Positions 38,145 to 48,757 of a stretch of 64,000 bases of DNA are shown piece by piece. The position numbers and the translations under genes were made by a program. The stretch is from NCBI RefSeq assembly GCF_000482245.1, contig NZ_AWNH01000015.1, positions 1-64,000 of the forward strand. The letters are read 5' to 3'. The first letter of the stretch is position 1. Every line of letters begins with the position of its first letter. Under the pieces are notes generated by a model that saw only the letters and a program-made list of their open reading frames with translations, had not been told where the DNA came from and did no database searches. The DNA comes from Leptolyngbya sp. Heron Island J (GTDB taxonomy: Bacteria; Cyanobacteriota; Cyanobacteriia; Phormidesmidales; Phormidesmidaceae).

Positions 38145-38576
38145 ATGTTTAAGACCTACATTCCCCCAGTCCAAGAAATTGACAAGAAATGGTACGTTGT
38201 CGATGCCGCCGATAAAAGACTTGGCCGTCTAGCAACTGAAATTGCCAGTATTCTGCGTGGGAAAAATAAGCCCACCTTCACTCCAAATATGGATACTGGC
38301 GATTTTGTCATTGTAATTAATGCTGAGAAGGTAGATGTTACTGGCAACAAACGCCAACAGAAGCTCTATCGTCGTCATTCTGGACGTCCCGGTGGTATGA
38401 AGGTTGAAACATTTGACCAACTTCAGAACCGAATTCCTGAACGAATTATTGAAAAAGCTGTCAAGGGAATGCTGCCTAAGAATGCTTTAGGACGCAAGCT
38501 GTTTACAAATTTGAAAGTTTACGCTGGCCCTGAGCATCCTCACGCAGCTCAGAAGCCTGAAGCCATCAATATCTGA
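38145..38576 (+). CDS. rplM: 50S ribosomal protein L13
   Basis: 143 residues. [20 protein letters not shown] is represented by [40 protein letters not shown] and [20 protein letters not shown] follow. An early assembly protein of the 50S. Cotranscribed with rpsI, 44 bases on. Confidence 0.97.
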   Translation: MFKTYIPPVQEIDKKWYVVDAADKRLGRLATEIASILRGKNKPTFTPNMDTGDFVIVINAEKVDVTGNKRQQKLYRRHSGRPGGMKVETFDQLQNRIPERIIEKAVKGMLPKNALGRKLFTNLKVYAGPEHPHAAQKPEAINI

Positions 38577-38620
38577 TAGCCCCAGCAGACCTCGTAATAT
38601 TTATAGGAGAGCATAGTTCC

Positions 38621-39031
38621 ATGTCAGAAGGACAGTCCGATCGCGTTGTTTATTGGGGTACAGGCCGACGCAAAGCGTCTGTTGCCCGTGTCCGTTTGGT
38701 GCCCGGAGATGGCAAGCTCGTCGTCAATGGCAAACCTGGTGAAACCCACCTGCAAAACAACGCAGCCTATATGTCAGCTACCAAAGCACCATTAGAAACT
38801 CTCGGACTTGAGAGTGATTACGATATTTTGGTCAATGTTCGTGGCGGTGGGCTCACAGGTCAAGCTGATGCCATCAAGCTAGGTGTGGCTCGGGCTCTTT
38901 GCGAACTAGACCCTGCTAACCGTGGCCCTTTGAAGACTGAAGGTTATTTGACCCGTGATCCTCGCTGCAAAGAGCGTAAGAAGTACGGTTTGAAGAAAGC
39001 CCGTAAAGCCTCCCAGTTCTCCAAGCGTTAA
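38621..39031 (+). CDS. rpsI: 30S ribosomal protein S9
   Basis: 136 residues. [20 protein letters not shown] and the C-terminal tail [14 protein letters not shown], whose last Arg reaches the P-site anticodon. A ribosome binding site AGGAGAG precedes the ATG. Confidence 0.97.
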   Translation: MSEGQSDRVVYWGTGRRKASVARVRLVPGDGKLVVNGKPGETHLQNNAAYMSATKAPLETLGLESDYDILVNVRGGGLTGQADAIKLGVARALCELDPANRGPLKTEGYLTRDPRCKERKKYGLKKARKASQFSKR

Positions 39032-39080
39032 GTTTGGATATCGTTTGTTTTACCAATTATTTCATTCCCGGAACAGAAAA

Positions 39081-39323
39081 ATGCCCAAAGCTGATATTCA
39101 TCCTGAGTGGTACCCTGACGCTAAGGTTTACTGCGACGGCAAATTGATTATGACCGTAGGCTCTACTAAGCCTGAACTCCATGTGGACGTTTGGTCTGGT
39201 AACCATCCCTTTTATACCGGTACTCAGAAGATCATTGACACTGAAGGTCGTGTTGAGCGCTTCCTACGGAAGTATGGCATGGCTGACGATACGAAAAAAA
39301 CCACCGACAGCGCTGAAGGCTAG
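39081..39323 (+). CDS. rpmE: 50S ribosomal protein L31
   Basis: 80 residues from ATG at 39081 (MPKADIHPEWYPDAKVYCDG); the open frame starts earlier but MPKADIHP is the conserved start. It is a form with only one cysteine (Cys-18), lacking the zinc CxxC pairs, as in other cyanobacteria and plastids. The C terminus has a short extension after RKYG. Followed by a terminator. Confidence 0.93.
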   Translation: MPKADIHPEWYPDAKVYCDGKLIMTVGSTKPELHVDVWSGNHPFYTGTQKIIDTEGRVERFLRKYGMADDTKKTTDSAEG

Positions 39324-39345
39324 CAGCTAGTCAAGTTATTTTGTG

Positions 39346-39378
39346 TCCGAAGGATCATTGTATCTTTCGGATATTTTT
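39346..39378 (+). terminator. Terminator after rpmE
   Basis: TCCGAAGGAT pairs with ATCTTTCGGA (one G:T pair) around a six-base loop, followed by TATTTTTTATTT. It separates the ribosomal block from prfA. Confidence 0.8.
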
Positions 39379-39420
39379 TATTTGACATTTCTTGTGGCAC
39401 TAACCTGCTGACGTTATTAG

Positions 39421-40533
<1,113 letters not shown>

Positions 40534-40571
40534 GACAGTTAGCCAACGGCAGTGCTGGCATACATTAAATC

Positions 40572-41861
40572 ATGGCGAAATTTCTACATATTGCCGATGT
40601 GCATCTGGGGTTTGATCGCTATAGCAGCAAGGTGCGAACCCAGGATTTTTTTCATACCCTGTGGGATGTATTTGAGCGTTACGCCATCCAGCAAAACGTA
40701 GATTTTGTAGCCATTGCGGGTGATCTGTTTGAGCATCGGATGATTCAACCCGCCATCTTGAACCAGGCTCAGCTCTGTCTTCAGCAACTACAGGCAGCTG
40801 AAATTCCAGTTATCGCGATTGAAGGAAACCACGATAACTGTCCCTATGGAACCAAAACCAGCTGGCTACGCTACCTCTCAGACTGGGGATTGCTCAAGTT
40901 GCTAGAGCCAGGCTCTGATGACACCTTGTATCTTCCCTGGAATGAAAAAACAAAACGAGGGAGCTACATTGATCTTGATTGCGGCGTACGAGTCCTGGGC
41001 GCTAGCTGGTACGGTGCCGCTGCACCTAAGGCCATTGAGCAAATTGCCACAGCGATAGAGACACTGCCTACAGGTCCTGGTTCAACTGTTTTACTGTTTC
41101 ACCATGGCTTAGAAGGTCAAATTGCTCGCTACTCCGGAGCACTTCGCTATAGCGATTTACTCCCCCTCAAAGAGGCTGGTGTCGACTATCTCGGATTGGG
41201 ACATATTCACAAACACTACACTGTCGATAATTGGGTCTTTAACCCTGGCTCTCTTGAAGCTAACAATGTAGACGAAGCTAGCTTTGAACGAGGGGCGCTA
41301 TTAGTCAATATTGATGCTGGGCAGATTAATGCCCAGCTCCAGACTAATTACCGCCAGCGACCCATCACCAGACTGAGCTTGAAACTTCGAGGACATGAGG
41401 CATTAGAAGATATTGAAGGACTTTCACTTAAGACAATTGATCAAGCGATTAATCAAAAACGACTCTTCCCCGATCAACAACCTATTGTTGAATTACGCAT
41501 CGAGGGAGAGGTAGGATTTGATCGTCTGGAGCTGGATACACGCAGTCTTCAAAATTTGTTGCAAACATATTGCAACGCATTGATTTTTCTACTTAAGTAT
41601 GAAGTCGACAATGTTGCTTACGGCACTCCACTGCCAGATGACGCCGATCGTCATCAAATTGAACGAGAGATTTTTGTCGATCTTTTAACAGCGAACAATG
41701 TCTATAAAAAACGAGCACAGCCCCTGGCTGCTGGTTTAATTGAGCTGAAGGATCGTCAGCTGACTGGTGATGATGAGGAGACTCTCTACACAATGGTAGA
41801 ACAAATGTTAGCTGCCCCTCCACCAACCTCTTCTCGGGCATCTTCTGATCATTCGCGCTAA
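40572..41861 (+). CDS. SbcD/Mre11-like metallophosphoesterase exonuclease
   Basis: 429 residues. Calcineurin-like motifs in order: DVH (Asp-9, His-11), VAIAGDLFEHR, IEGNHDN, then LLFHHGLEG and LGLGHIHKHY, all metal ligands present. SbcD-type enzymes work with an SbcC ATPase to cut DNA hairpins and ends. No sbcC lies nearby, so the name is family-level. The C-terminal 130 residues (EILRIEGEVGF...) correspond to a capping region. Thirty-eight bases after prfA; the next gene is 51 bases on. Confidence 0.85.
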   Translation: MAKFLHIADVHLGFDRYSSKVRTQDFFHTLWDVFERYAIQQNVDFVAIAGDLFEHRMIQPAILNQAQLCLQQLQAAEIPVIAIEGNHDNCPYGTKTSWLRYLSDWGLLKLLEPGSDDTLYLPWNEKTKRGSYIDLDCGVRVLGASWYGAAAPKAIEQIATAIETLPTGPGSTVLLFHHGLEGQIARYSGALRYSDLLPLKEAGVDYLGLGHIHKHYTVDNWVFNPGSLEANNVDEASFERGALLVNIDAGQINAQLQTNYRQRPITRLSLKLRGHEALEDIEGLSLKTIDQAINQKRLFPDQQPIVELRIEGEVGFDRLELDTRSLQNLLQTYCNALIFLLKYEVDNVAYGTPLPDDADRHQIEREIFVDLLTANNVYKKRAQPLAAGLIELKDRQLTGDDEETLYTMVEQMLAAPPPTSSRASSDHSR

Positions 41862-41912
41862 GATTGCGGCACAATCCCCGCACTGCCGTCAATGACATCA
41901 GAGGATATTTGC

Positions 41913-44426
41913 ATGGGTTTGGATAAATCGCCAGAACAGTTGATTAAAGTTGGGTTAGCTGCACTTAAACAAAAAGACTATGAGCGTGCGATCTCAACAT
42001 TTCAGCAGCTTAGTCAGTCTGGTGAAGTCAGTACCAATTATCGGCTCAAGGCCCAAATGGGACTTATCCGTGCCTATAAAGCTCAAGGAAACAATGTTCG
42101 GGCTCACGAACTGTGTCAACCCCTGCTAAACAGTCGCAGTCCCGCTATTCGGCAATGGGCTCACGATAAAGTAAAACAGCTAGACGCCGAGATATCTCCT
42201 CAACAATCCCATAACATCTCTGATGTAGCTAGTGGCTTTGTGCCTGAGACTAGCGGATTTGTTCCCTTTCAGAGCGAACCTGAAGGTGATACCGACAAAT
42301 CTGCAGATAAGCCTATTAAAGACAGGCCCAGTCTCAACAAAGTATCGAATACAGAGTCCCCATCCCTAGACAACATTTCTGACTCTACTGGCACACATCG
42401 CTCATCCCTCTTTCATTATCAAACACTCAACCGTCGAGAAATTCTAGAACTTGAGGACGGCAATGCTCCCAAAACGCCCGACGGGTCTGACAACAACAAT
42501 CCATCAATCGCAACTACACCCAGTTCATCAATTGCAACTACACCCAGTTCATCAATTGCAACTACACCCAGTTCATCAATTGCAACTACACCCAGCCCAC
42601 CCCCCAATCCCTTAGAAGACCCTACTCAGATTGTCCCTGAGCAATCCCAAGATGTTTTACCTAATCGATTAAAGTCTACAGCCAATGGACCTGAGACCTG
42701 GGCCAAAGGAGATCGACTCAATCGGTTGAAATCTTTAGGCAAGGTGAGTGTAGGGCGACTTTGGTTTGCCCAAATGACGACTATTCCAATTCTTTTTTTG
42801 GTAGTGCGCTGGCTGGTAGCAACTGCCCTAACGTCCACGGGCAATTATCTCCAGTTTCTAAGGCGACTATTACCCATCAACTTTCGGGTTAGCAATATTT
42901 TCTGGGAGCCCCAGTACTGGACCGTCCTAATTAGTCTAGGTATTCTGACCATTGCTGCCACATGGTTGTGGCCCTTGCTGCTGCGCCCCACCGATCAACT
43001 CACCAGCTCAAAGTTACAAACCTACAGCCCAGAAGCGGTACAACTTTTACGACGTCTCTGCGCCAAACGACGTTGGCCGTTTCCTAAAATTCAGTTGATT
43101 AGCAGTGAACTTCCTCTGATTTTTTCCTATGGATGGCGACCTCGCTATGGCCAGCTTGTAGTGAGTCAGGGACTGCTTGATCAGTTGGAGCCCGACGAGT
43201 TGGCGGCATTAATCATGTATGAAATGAGTCACTGGTCGACGTTAGATTGGGTGTTTTTGTCTACTCATGGGTTGTTATTGCAGGGGTTGCATCGGGCCTA
43301 TTGGTTTTTGGCGCGATGGGGAACGGAACGATCAAGGAGCCTCCGGCTAGCAGCGGGTGGTGTGGCGACTCTGAGCTACAGTCTTTTCTGGTTACTGGCA
43401 AAAGTAGGGTGCGGGTTGGCACGTACGCGGGTTCCCTATCGAGATCGTACCACCGCTGAACTCACAGGTAACCCTAATGGCCTTGTACGCGCTTTGGCCA
43501 AAATTGCATATACAATGACCGCTGCTGTTGATCAACAGGGATATACACCTCCTTTGTTGGAAAGCCTGGACCTAATGTTGCCAGTGGGGCCACACCGAGC
43601 TGGCAAATCAGCCCGTGATTATGCATGGGGAGCATTGAATCCATTACGTCATTGGCTCTCAATTAATCAGGCTCGTCCCCCACTAGGGGATAGACTCTAT
43701 ACCCTTAGCGCCTATGGTCGGCATTGGCGACTCAAGCCCAGTCTTAGCTTTGCGCATTTACAATTAAATAATGGTTCGCGGGGTCTCTCGGGAGAAGATT
43801 GGCGCAATCTGCTAGTGCAGGGGGGAGCCTGGTCTGGCTTGGCTATTGGTCTGGGGATTGCTGTAATCATGTGGTTGATCGGTGCGATCGCAACAAGCCT
43901 CGACTTCCCTCTCCTCGCCTGGTTCTACCAGGACCAAAGTATTCTCATTGGTATTCCCCTCATTTGTGCAGCAACCGGCCAACTGCTGCGAATCAACCCA
44001 TTCTTTCCAGAGATCGCAGACATACCACCCACTAGCGACAAAAAACTGACAACCTGGCAAACCGACCCCACACTTATTCCCCTGAGCCAACGACCAATCA
44101 AAATTAGCGGCACCTTAACAGGTCGCCCAGACCTGGCAAACTGGTTAGGTCAAGAATGGCGACTACAGACGACCCAGGGCAGTATTGCCCTGCACTATAT
44201 GCCCTATCTAGGCCCTCTGAGCAACACCAGAGAACTCGTTCCATTACTAAACCAACACCTGCAGGTCACGGGCTGGTTCCGCCGAGGTCATCAGCTATGG
44301 ATTGATATCGATCAGATCCAAACCCAGCCCAACCAAATCAAACCCTCTCAGCATCCCATCTGGTCAGTCATCATTAGCCTTATTTCCCTGAGCTACGGTC
44401 TATGGATCATCTTTAGAGGGGGTTAG
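41913..44426 (+). CDS. Membrane M48-like protein with TPR-like start and altered HExxH
   Basis: 837 residues from ATG at 41913, which has GAGGA seven bases before it; ATG at 41892 has none. Residues about 7-95 are TPR-like helices (AALKQKDYERAISTFQQLSQ). A low-complexity linker holds the repeat SSSIATTP at about 197-228. Membrane segments surround a M48-like core near 370-560. The expected HExxH reads YEMSH (436-440), so the first zinc ligand is Tyr; either this lineage has changed or lost zinc-protease activity. Other M48-like features are LGRYG/RYGQLVVSQGLLDQLEPDELA. More membrane segments end the protein. Related cyanobacterial proteins share a YxxxH or GELxH form. Substrate unknown. Confidence 0.7.
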   Translation: MGLDKSPEQLIKVGLAALKQKDYERAISTFQQLSQSGEVSTNYRLKAQMGLIRAYKAQGNNVRAHELCQPLLNSRSPAIRQWAHDKVKQLDAEISPQQSHNISDVASGFVPETSGFVPFQSEPEGDTDKSADKPIKDRPSLNKVSNTESPSLDNISDSTGTHRSSLFHYQTLNRREILELEDGNAPKTPDGSDNNNPSIATTPSSSIATTPSSSIATTPSSSIATTPSPPPNPLEDPTQIVPEQSQDVLPNRLKSTANGPETWAKGDRLNRLKSLGKVSVGRLWFAQMTTIPILFLVVRWLVATALTSTGNYLQFLRRLLPINFRVSNIFWEPQYWTVLISLGILTIAATWLWPLLLRPTDQLTSSKLQTYSPEAVQLLRRLCAKRRWPFPKIQLISSELPLIFSYGWRPRYGQLVVSQGLLDQLEPDELAALIMYEMSHWSTLDWVFLSTHGLLLQGLHRAYWFLARWGTERSRSLRLAAGGVATLSYSLFWLLAKVGCGLARTRVPYRDRTTAELTGNPNGLVRALAKIAYTMTAAVDQQGYTPPLLESLDLMLPVGPHRAGKSARDYAWGALNPLRHWLSINQARPPLGDRLYTLSAYGRHWRLKPSLSFAHLQLNNGSRGLSGEDWRNLLVQGGAWSGLAIGLGIAVIMWLIGAIATSLDFPLLAWFYQDQSILIGIPLICAATGQLLRINPFFPEIADIPPTSDKKLTTWQTDPTLIPLSQRPIKISGTLTGRPDLANWLGQEWRLQTTQGSIALHYMPYLGPLSNTRELVPLLNQHLQVTGWFRRGHQLWIDIDQIQTQPNQIKPSQHPIWSVIISLISLSYGLWIIFRGG
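42501..42596 (+). repeat. 24-bp minisatellite within the M48-like gene
   Basis: Four head-to-tail copies of a 24-base unit (TCATCAATTGCAACTACACC plus CAGT), the first with two changes and the last one change. Because 24 is a multiple of three, it encodes SSIATTPS repeats and can gain or lose copies without breaking the frame. Copy number may vary between strains. Confidence 0.9.
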
Positions 44427-44569
44427 TTGCAAAATCAGACAGCGATCGCTTAGCCTGCCTGAAATTCATCACCTGGCAGCCTTAGTGATACCAAAAGCAC
44501 TGTTATTCAGAACTCAAACCAATCTAACCCCAGAAAACATGCCAGGCAGTCAGCCTAAATCCTGGCATT

Positions 44570-44720
44570 GCATTCATTTTTATAAAATGTTAAATTTTAT
44601 TAACGAATACTGGTCGCCTAACTTCGCTTCCAAATTAGCCTTTGGCAATTTGGTGTTAGGCATCGGGTTCTCCTACTCTCAACACAGCAAGCCAGCCCTA
44701 CTTGAGTGGCTGGTTTTTTT
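44570..44720 (+). ncRNA. Candidate small RNA ending in an intrinsic terminator
   Basis: A clear terminator (CCAGCC 44692-44697, GGCTGG 44708-44713, then seven Ts) sits 265 bases after the M48-like gene, far for that gene's own end. Just before it is a second hairpin, CCAAATT/AATTTGG, around 44630-44655 and a single-stranded CT-rich stretch (TTCTCCTACTCTCAACACAG). AT-rich TATAAAAT at 44581-44588 could be a promoter. The arrangement hairpin, open CT-rich stretch, terminator recalls Yfr1-like RNAs, but the Yfr1 core is not present. The 79-codon frame over it ends in the terminator and is not coding. Confidence 0.3.
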
Positions 44721-45277
44721 ATGAACAATTAGCATCTGCTGTCGTTGACAAACTATATCTTATGAGCCCAGAACATTTACTTATCTCAATACCTTTACCA
44801 CTCAATAATCTTCAGACTCCGGTATTTTGAATCGAAAAACTAGGGCAACAAGGGCTAAGCTTGTTAATGTACTCTACGTTATCTTTAGAGAGCCTTCACC
44901 AAAAAAACCACTGAATAGCTTGGCTTGGCATCGGACAGCGTGATACCTTGATGGTGTAGATATACGGCCTGTTTCTCATTTCATCTAATGAGATATTCCT
45001 GGTAGGGATAGTAATGGATAGTCATTTTGGTTGACTGCTACCAGGGTTTGAAGGTGATTTTTGCAAACCGTCCAAGTTGAGGTTTGAACTCATCAAAATA
45101 GTCGCTCGCTTACGATGGCCAATTGTTTTTTGCTGCGGTTCGTCACTTGTCAAATCGGTTAAAGCCACAGCTCCAGGTTTTCTTCTAGAGGTTCTCAACC
45201 ACTAGTAAAGTTAGTTGGCTCAGTTTTATTTACCCATCCGCCGCAATTGTTTTTTAGATTTGTTTAAGAGGTATCCC
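44721..45277 (+). promoter_or_regulatory. Long upstream region of the RNA-binding protein gene
   Basis: About 550 bases without a gene. Structured points are a TCTCATT/AATGAGA hairpin (44974-44993) and CCTGGTAG/CTACCAGG (44998-45045) with an inner AGTCA/TGACT hairpin. Cyanobacterial rbp genes are often cold-regulated through long 5' leaders. These hairpins could be that leader or a separate RNA; the transcription start is unknown. Confidence 0.35.
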
Positions 45278-45718
45278 ATGTCAGTGCGCTTATATATTGG
45301 CAATCTACCCCGTGACTTAGAACGCGAGGAGTTTGAGGCTGTTTTCGCAGAAGATGTTGATAATATCGTTTCCGTCAAGTTGATTGCTGACCGGAAAACC
45401 GGCAAATGTCGTGGCTTTGGTTTCGTCACTGTTAAAACTGATGAAATCGCAGATGTTCTTGTCAGCAAGTACAACGGTCAGCCTCTACAGGACATTACCC
45501 TCAAAGTTGAGAAAGCTATGCCACGTAGCAAGGAAAACGAGGGCGGAAGTAGCAGTAATGCTGGTGGCAACCGTAAAGGTGGCAATAAGCGTGGTGGTGG
45601 ACGTAAACCTGCCAGTTACTCTTCACCAGCTCCTGAAAGCACTCAACCCGATCCTCGGTGGGCTTCTGATCTAGCTAAGCTAAAGGAAATGCTGGCTGCT
45701 CAAACAACGGCTTCCTAA
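45278..45718 (+). CDS. RRM-type RNA-binding protein (Rbp)
   Basis: 146 residues from ATG at 45278, with GAGGT upstream; the frame is open to 45215 but those codons are not conserved. One RRM domain: RNP2 LYIGNL (5-10) and RNP1 KCRGFGFV (43-50). The tail after residue 84 is Gly/Ser/Asn/Lys rich (GGSSSNAGGNRKGGNKRGGG) and the last 20 residues (RWASDLAKLKEMLA) form a short conserved helix. Such proteins bind single-stranded RNA and some cyanobacterial ones localise photosynthetic mRNAs to thylakoids. Ends at a strong bidirectional terminator. Confidence 0.9.
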   Translation: MSVRLYIGNLPRDLEREEFEAVFAEDVDNIVSVKLIADRKTGKCRGFGFVTVKTDEIADVLVSKYNGQPLQDITLKVEKAMPRSKENEGGSSSNAGGNRKGGNKRGGGRKPASYSSPAPESTQPDPRWASDLAKLKEMLAAQTTAS

Positions 45719-45764
45719 TAGCGATTTCTTAGCGTCTACCTGGGAAGTCTCAACAATCAAATCG

Positions 45765-45807
45765 AACAAAACGGCACCGAGGCTTGAAGCCTCGGTGCCG
45801 TTTTGTT
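45765..45807. terminator. Bidirectional terminator between rbp and crtB
   Basis: AACAAAACGGCACCGAGGCTT and its perfect complement form a 21-bp stem with a single-base spacer. It has a T-rich 3' end in both directions and lies between convergent genes. Confidence 0.88.
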
Positions 45808-45862
45808 TTGGCATTCTTTTTTAAGAGCTATATGGCCAGGTGAGGGGCCATACTAACATTTG

Positions 45863-46792
45863 TTAGAGTACACGAGCACGTAATAATGCAGGAGGCAGAC
45901 ACAGCAGCTTACGTACTGTCGGGACAAACGCTCGTCGATTAAAGACGTCGTACTGGTTTTCAGCAATTACATCCAGAATCTTACGATAAAGCATGAGAGC
46001 TGACCAAACTGGCCAACGAGCATCTGGACTCAATACGCTGATACCACCCTCTGCTTTCCGATAAAACTTTAATGCACGCTGAATCTGGAAACGCATCAAC
46101 GACCGCCAACGCTCATCAATTACCCCATTGATCAAATCTGTTTCGCTATATTTGAATAGCTCAAGGTCCTCAAGGGGCAAATAGATGCGACCACGACGAG
46201 CGTCTTCTCCCACATCACGCAAAATGTTGGTGAGCTGGTTAGCAATACCCAAAGCAATCGCTTCTTCCTTAGGACAGGGTAATGCTTTAGCCCATGGCGC
46301 TGTGTTGTACTCGGGATCAACTCCCATAACAACTGTAGACATCAAACCTACCGTGCCAGCAACTCGGTAGCAGTAGAGCTTCAGGTCCTCAAAGGTCTCG
46401 TATCGCGAACATTGCAAGTCCATACGCTGGCCTGAAATCATGTCGCGAAAAGGCTGAATATCTAGAGAAAAGTGATCCAGAGCATCCACCATTGCCACAT
46501 CATAATCGTCTTGAGGATAGCCCGAAAATACAGACTCTAATTGCTCCTCCCAGTCGTCTAATGTGGCTTCAGTTGTGAATTTAGCAGACGGTCCATCCAC
46601 TAACTCATCAGTCCGTCGACACCATACATAAATGGCCCAGATAGCACGACGCTTGACCTCAGACATGAGCATAGTACCCATATAGAATGTCTTCGAGTAT
46701 TTAGCTGTGATTTGTCGGCAGCGCTCGTATGACTCGTCTACAGAAGCCAACTTAGACGCAGGCGAGACTTTAGTGGTGGGTTGCAACAGCAT
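45863..46792 (-). CDS. crtB: 15-cis-phytoene synthase
   Basis: 309 residues. Joins two geranylgeranyl diphosphates into phytoene, the first carotenoid step. The two Asp motifs are DELVD (62-66, in RRTDELVDGPSA) and DVGED (193-197, in NILRDVGEDARRGRIYLPLE). KYSKTFYMGTMLMSEVKRRA is the typical N-terminal segment. In many cyanobacteria crtP (pds) is next to crtB; it is not here, glyA being the neighbour. Confidence 0.95.
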   Translation of the reverse strand: MLLQPTTKVSPASKLASVDESYERCRQITAKYSKTFYMGTMLMSEVKRRAIWAIYVWCRRTDELVDGPSAKFTTEATLDDWEEQLESVFSGYPQDDYDVAMVDALDHFSLDIQPFRDMISGQRMDLQCSRYETFEDLKLYCYRVAGTVGLMSTVVMGVDPEYNTAPWAKALPCPKEEAIALGIANQLTNILRDVGEDARRGRIYLPLEDLELFKYSETDLINGVIDERWRSLMRFQIQRALKFYRKAEGGISVLSPDARWPVWSALMLYRKILDVIAENQYDVFNRRAFVPTVRKLLCLPPALLRARVL

Positions 46793-47179
46793 GGGTATCC
46801 TTCTTATGCAAAAAGCGTCAAGAGCTAGTAGCGAGTCAAAAAGCAGTGGATGATTTTTCTGCCACAGTATGGCAAATTAAATTCACTTTACTGCTCTTAG
46901 GCATTTGCTAGCGCCCAATAGCAGAGATTACTCACGTGTTTTCGTGAATTTCATCCATTATAGATTTTCAAGCGTTACATTCTGATACAGAAACGTAACA
47001 TTAACTTTGTGCAAGTTTCAATTAATCGACTGCTTGAAACAGATATAGGCTTTTGATTAATAGGCTGGTAGGGGCCATAGCAGCACGGTACTATAGTTTG
47101 CTGGTAAAGCCGACAAGAATCATTTCCCTGTCTTGACTCCTGAGCTAGCTAAGCCTGTCCATATAAAGTATCCATCCCC
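46793..47179. promoter_or_regulatory. Divergent promoter region of crtB and glyA
   Basis: 387 bases without a convincing gene. A likely glyA -10 is TACTAT at 47089-47094 with only a weak -35. GTTAC and GTAAC arms around 46974-47000 form an imperfect inverted repeat, a possible operator. A TCACG/CGTGA hairpin lies near 46933. Confidence 0.35.
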
Positions 47180-48460
47180 ATGACCACTAATTTTGACTTT
47201 TTGAGACAAACTGACCCAGACATCACTGCCATCATTGAAAGCGAGCGGCAGCGGCAACAAGAGCATTTGGAACTTATTGCTAGTGAGAACTTTACATCAC
47301 CTGCAGTGATGGCCGCACAAGGTTCCGTCTTAACTAATAAGTATGCGGAAGGCCTACCAAACAAGCGATACTACGGCGGGTGTGAATTTGTCGATCAGGC
47401 CGAAGCCCTGGCCATTGAGCGCATTAAGCAGCTATTTGGAGCCGCCCACGCCAATGTACAGCCCCACTCGGGAGCCCAAGCTAATTTCGCTGTTTTTCTA
47501 GCCTTGCTCCAGCCTGGCGACACCATCATGGGCATGGATCTTTCCCATGGTGGCCATCTTACCCATGGCTCTCCGGTCAATGTTTCGGGGAAATGGTTCA
47601 ACGTTGTGCAATATGGTGTCAGTCGGGAAACTGAACAGCTCGACTACGATGAAGTCAGGAAGTTAGCGCTAGAGCATCGGCCCAAAATCATTATTTGTGG
47701 CTATTCTGCTTATCCTCGGACCATTCATTTTGATAAATTCCGAGCGATTGCTGATGAGATTGACGCTTACCTGATGGCTGATATTGCTCACATTGCGGGG
47801 TTAGTGGCTACCGGTCATCATCCTGACCCCATTCCTCATTGTCATGTAGTCACCACCACCACCCACAAAACATTGCGAGGTCCTCGGGGTGGATTGATTA
47901 TGACCAGCGATCCAGATTTGGGCAAAAAATTCGACAAGGCTGTCTTTCCTGGTAGTCAGGGAGGACCATTAGAGCATGTGATAGCCGCTAAAGCCGTTGC
48001 TTTTGGTGAGGCTCTCAAACCCGATTTCAAAGCTTACTGTTCACAAGTTATTGCCAATGCCCAGGCCCTAGCAGCTCAATTACAGGCACGAGGCTTTAAG
48101 GTGGTGTCAGACGGTACTGATAATCACTTGGTTTTAGTTGATTTGCGCTCTATTGGCATGACTGGGAAACGAGCTGATGCTTTGGTCAGCATGGTCAATA
48201 TTACCGCCAATAAAAATACTGTTCCTTTTGACCCTGAATCTCCATTTGTGACCAGCGGTCTGCGTTTGGGCTCACCAGCGATGACGACTCGCGGGTTGGG
48301 CACTGAAGAGTTCAAAGAGATTGCCAACATTATTGCTGATCGGCTGTTATCCCCTGAAGATAATAGTGTTGAGGCTGATTGTCGCAATCGTGTCGCAGCT
48401 CTCTGCGAGCGTTTTCCACTGTATCCGCACCTGCACCAGGCCGAGGCTTTATTTGCTTAG
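47180..48460 (+). CDS. glyA: Serine hydroxymethyltransferase
   Basis: 426 residues. Interconverts serine and glycine with tetrahydrofolate, a step in photorespiration and one-carbon supply. PLP is bound by Lys-230 in [35 protein letters not shown] and [20 protein letters not shown] are standard. It is divergent from crtB and ends in a hairpin terminator. Confidence 0.97.
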   Translation: MTTNFDFLRQTDPDITAIIESERQRQQEHLELIASENFTSPAVMAAQGSVLTNKYAEGLPNKRYYGGCEFVDQAEALAIERIKQLFGAAHANVQPHSGAQANFAVFLALLQPGDTIMGMDLSHGGHLTHGSPVNVSGKWFNVVQYGVSRETEQLDYDEVRKLALEHRPKIIICGYSAYPRTIHFDKFRAIADEIDAYLMADIAHIAGLVATGHHPDPIPHCHVVTTTTHKTLRGPRGGLIMTSDPDLGKKFDKAVFPGSQGGPLEHVIAAKAVAFGEALKPDFKAYCSQVIANAQALAAQLQARGFKVVSDGTDNHLVLVDLRSIGMTGKRADALVSMVNITANKNTVPFDPESPFVTSGLRLGSPAMTTRGLGTEEFKEIANIIADRLLSPEDNSVEADCRNRVAALCERFPLYPHLHQAEALFA

Positions 48461-48474
48461 GAAGCACCTAGCAG

Positions 48475-48506
48475 TGAGCTAGCCGATGTATATTACGGCT
48501 AGCTCA
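48475..48506 (+). terminator. Terminator after glyA
   Basis: TGAGCTAGCCG and its complement CGGCTAGCTCA make an 11-bp stem with a ten-base AT-rich loop, followed by TGCTTTTATAA. Confidence 0.75.
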
Positions 48507-48757
48507 TGCTTTTATAAATTACGGCTGCGAAGTCAGATGCTCATAACGTGTCAGATATTTGACAAATGTCTGCGGATAGCAATTTACATAGAAAATTTCT
48601 TTGAGAAATTGCCAACGGCAGTCTGAACCTTATAAATAGCCGCTTGAAAGATTTAAAAAACCTGCTAGTGTGACGGTGATCGTTGTGTATGCTGTCAGCT
48701 TTTTTGTATTGAGTTCATTAGATAGCTTACGTCGTCTCCTATCATTCTCTGTCACCC

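Noticed and set aside
39081-39323. rpmE as a damaged gene because zinc cysteines are missing
   Set aside because: Cyanobacterial and plastid L31 commonly lack the zinc pairs; the rest is conserved.
42501-42596. CRISPR-like array
   Set aside because: The 24-bp copies are directly adjacent without spacers and lie in frame within a coding sequence.
44485-44724. 79-codon ORF after the M48-like gene
   Set aside because: Its end runs through the stem and T-run of a terminator, there is no ribosome binding site, and the product is unlike any known protein.
46793-47179. Riboswitch (glycine type) upstream of glyA
   Set aside because: No tandem glycine aptamer core could be found; only weak inverted repeats.
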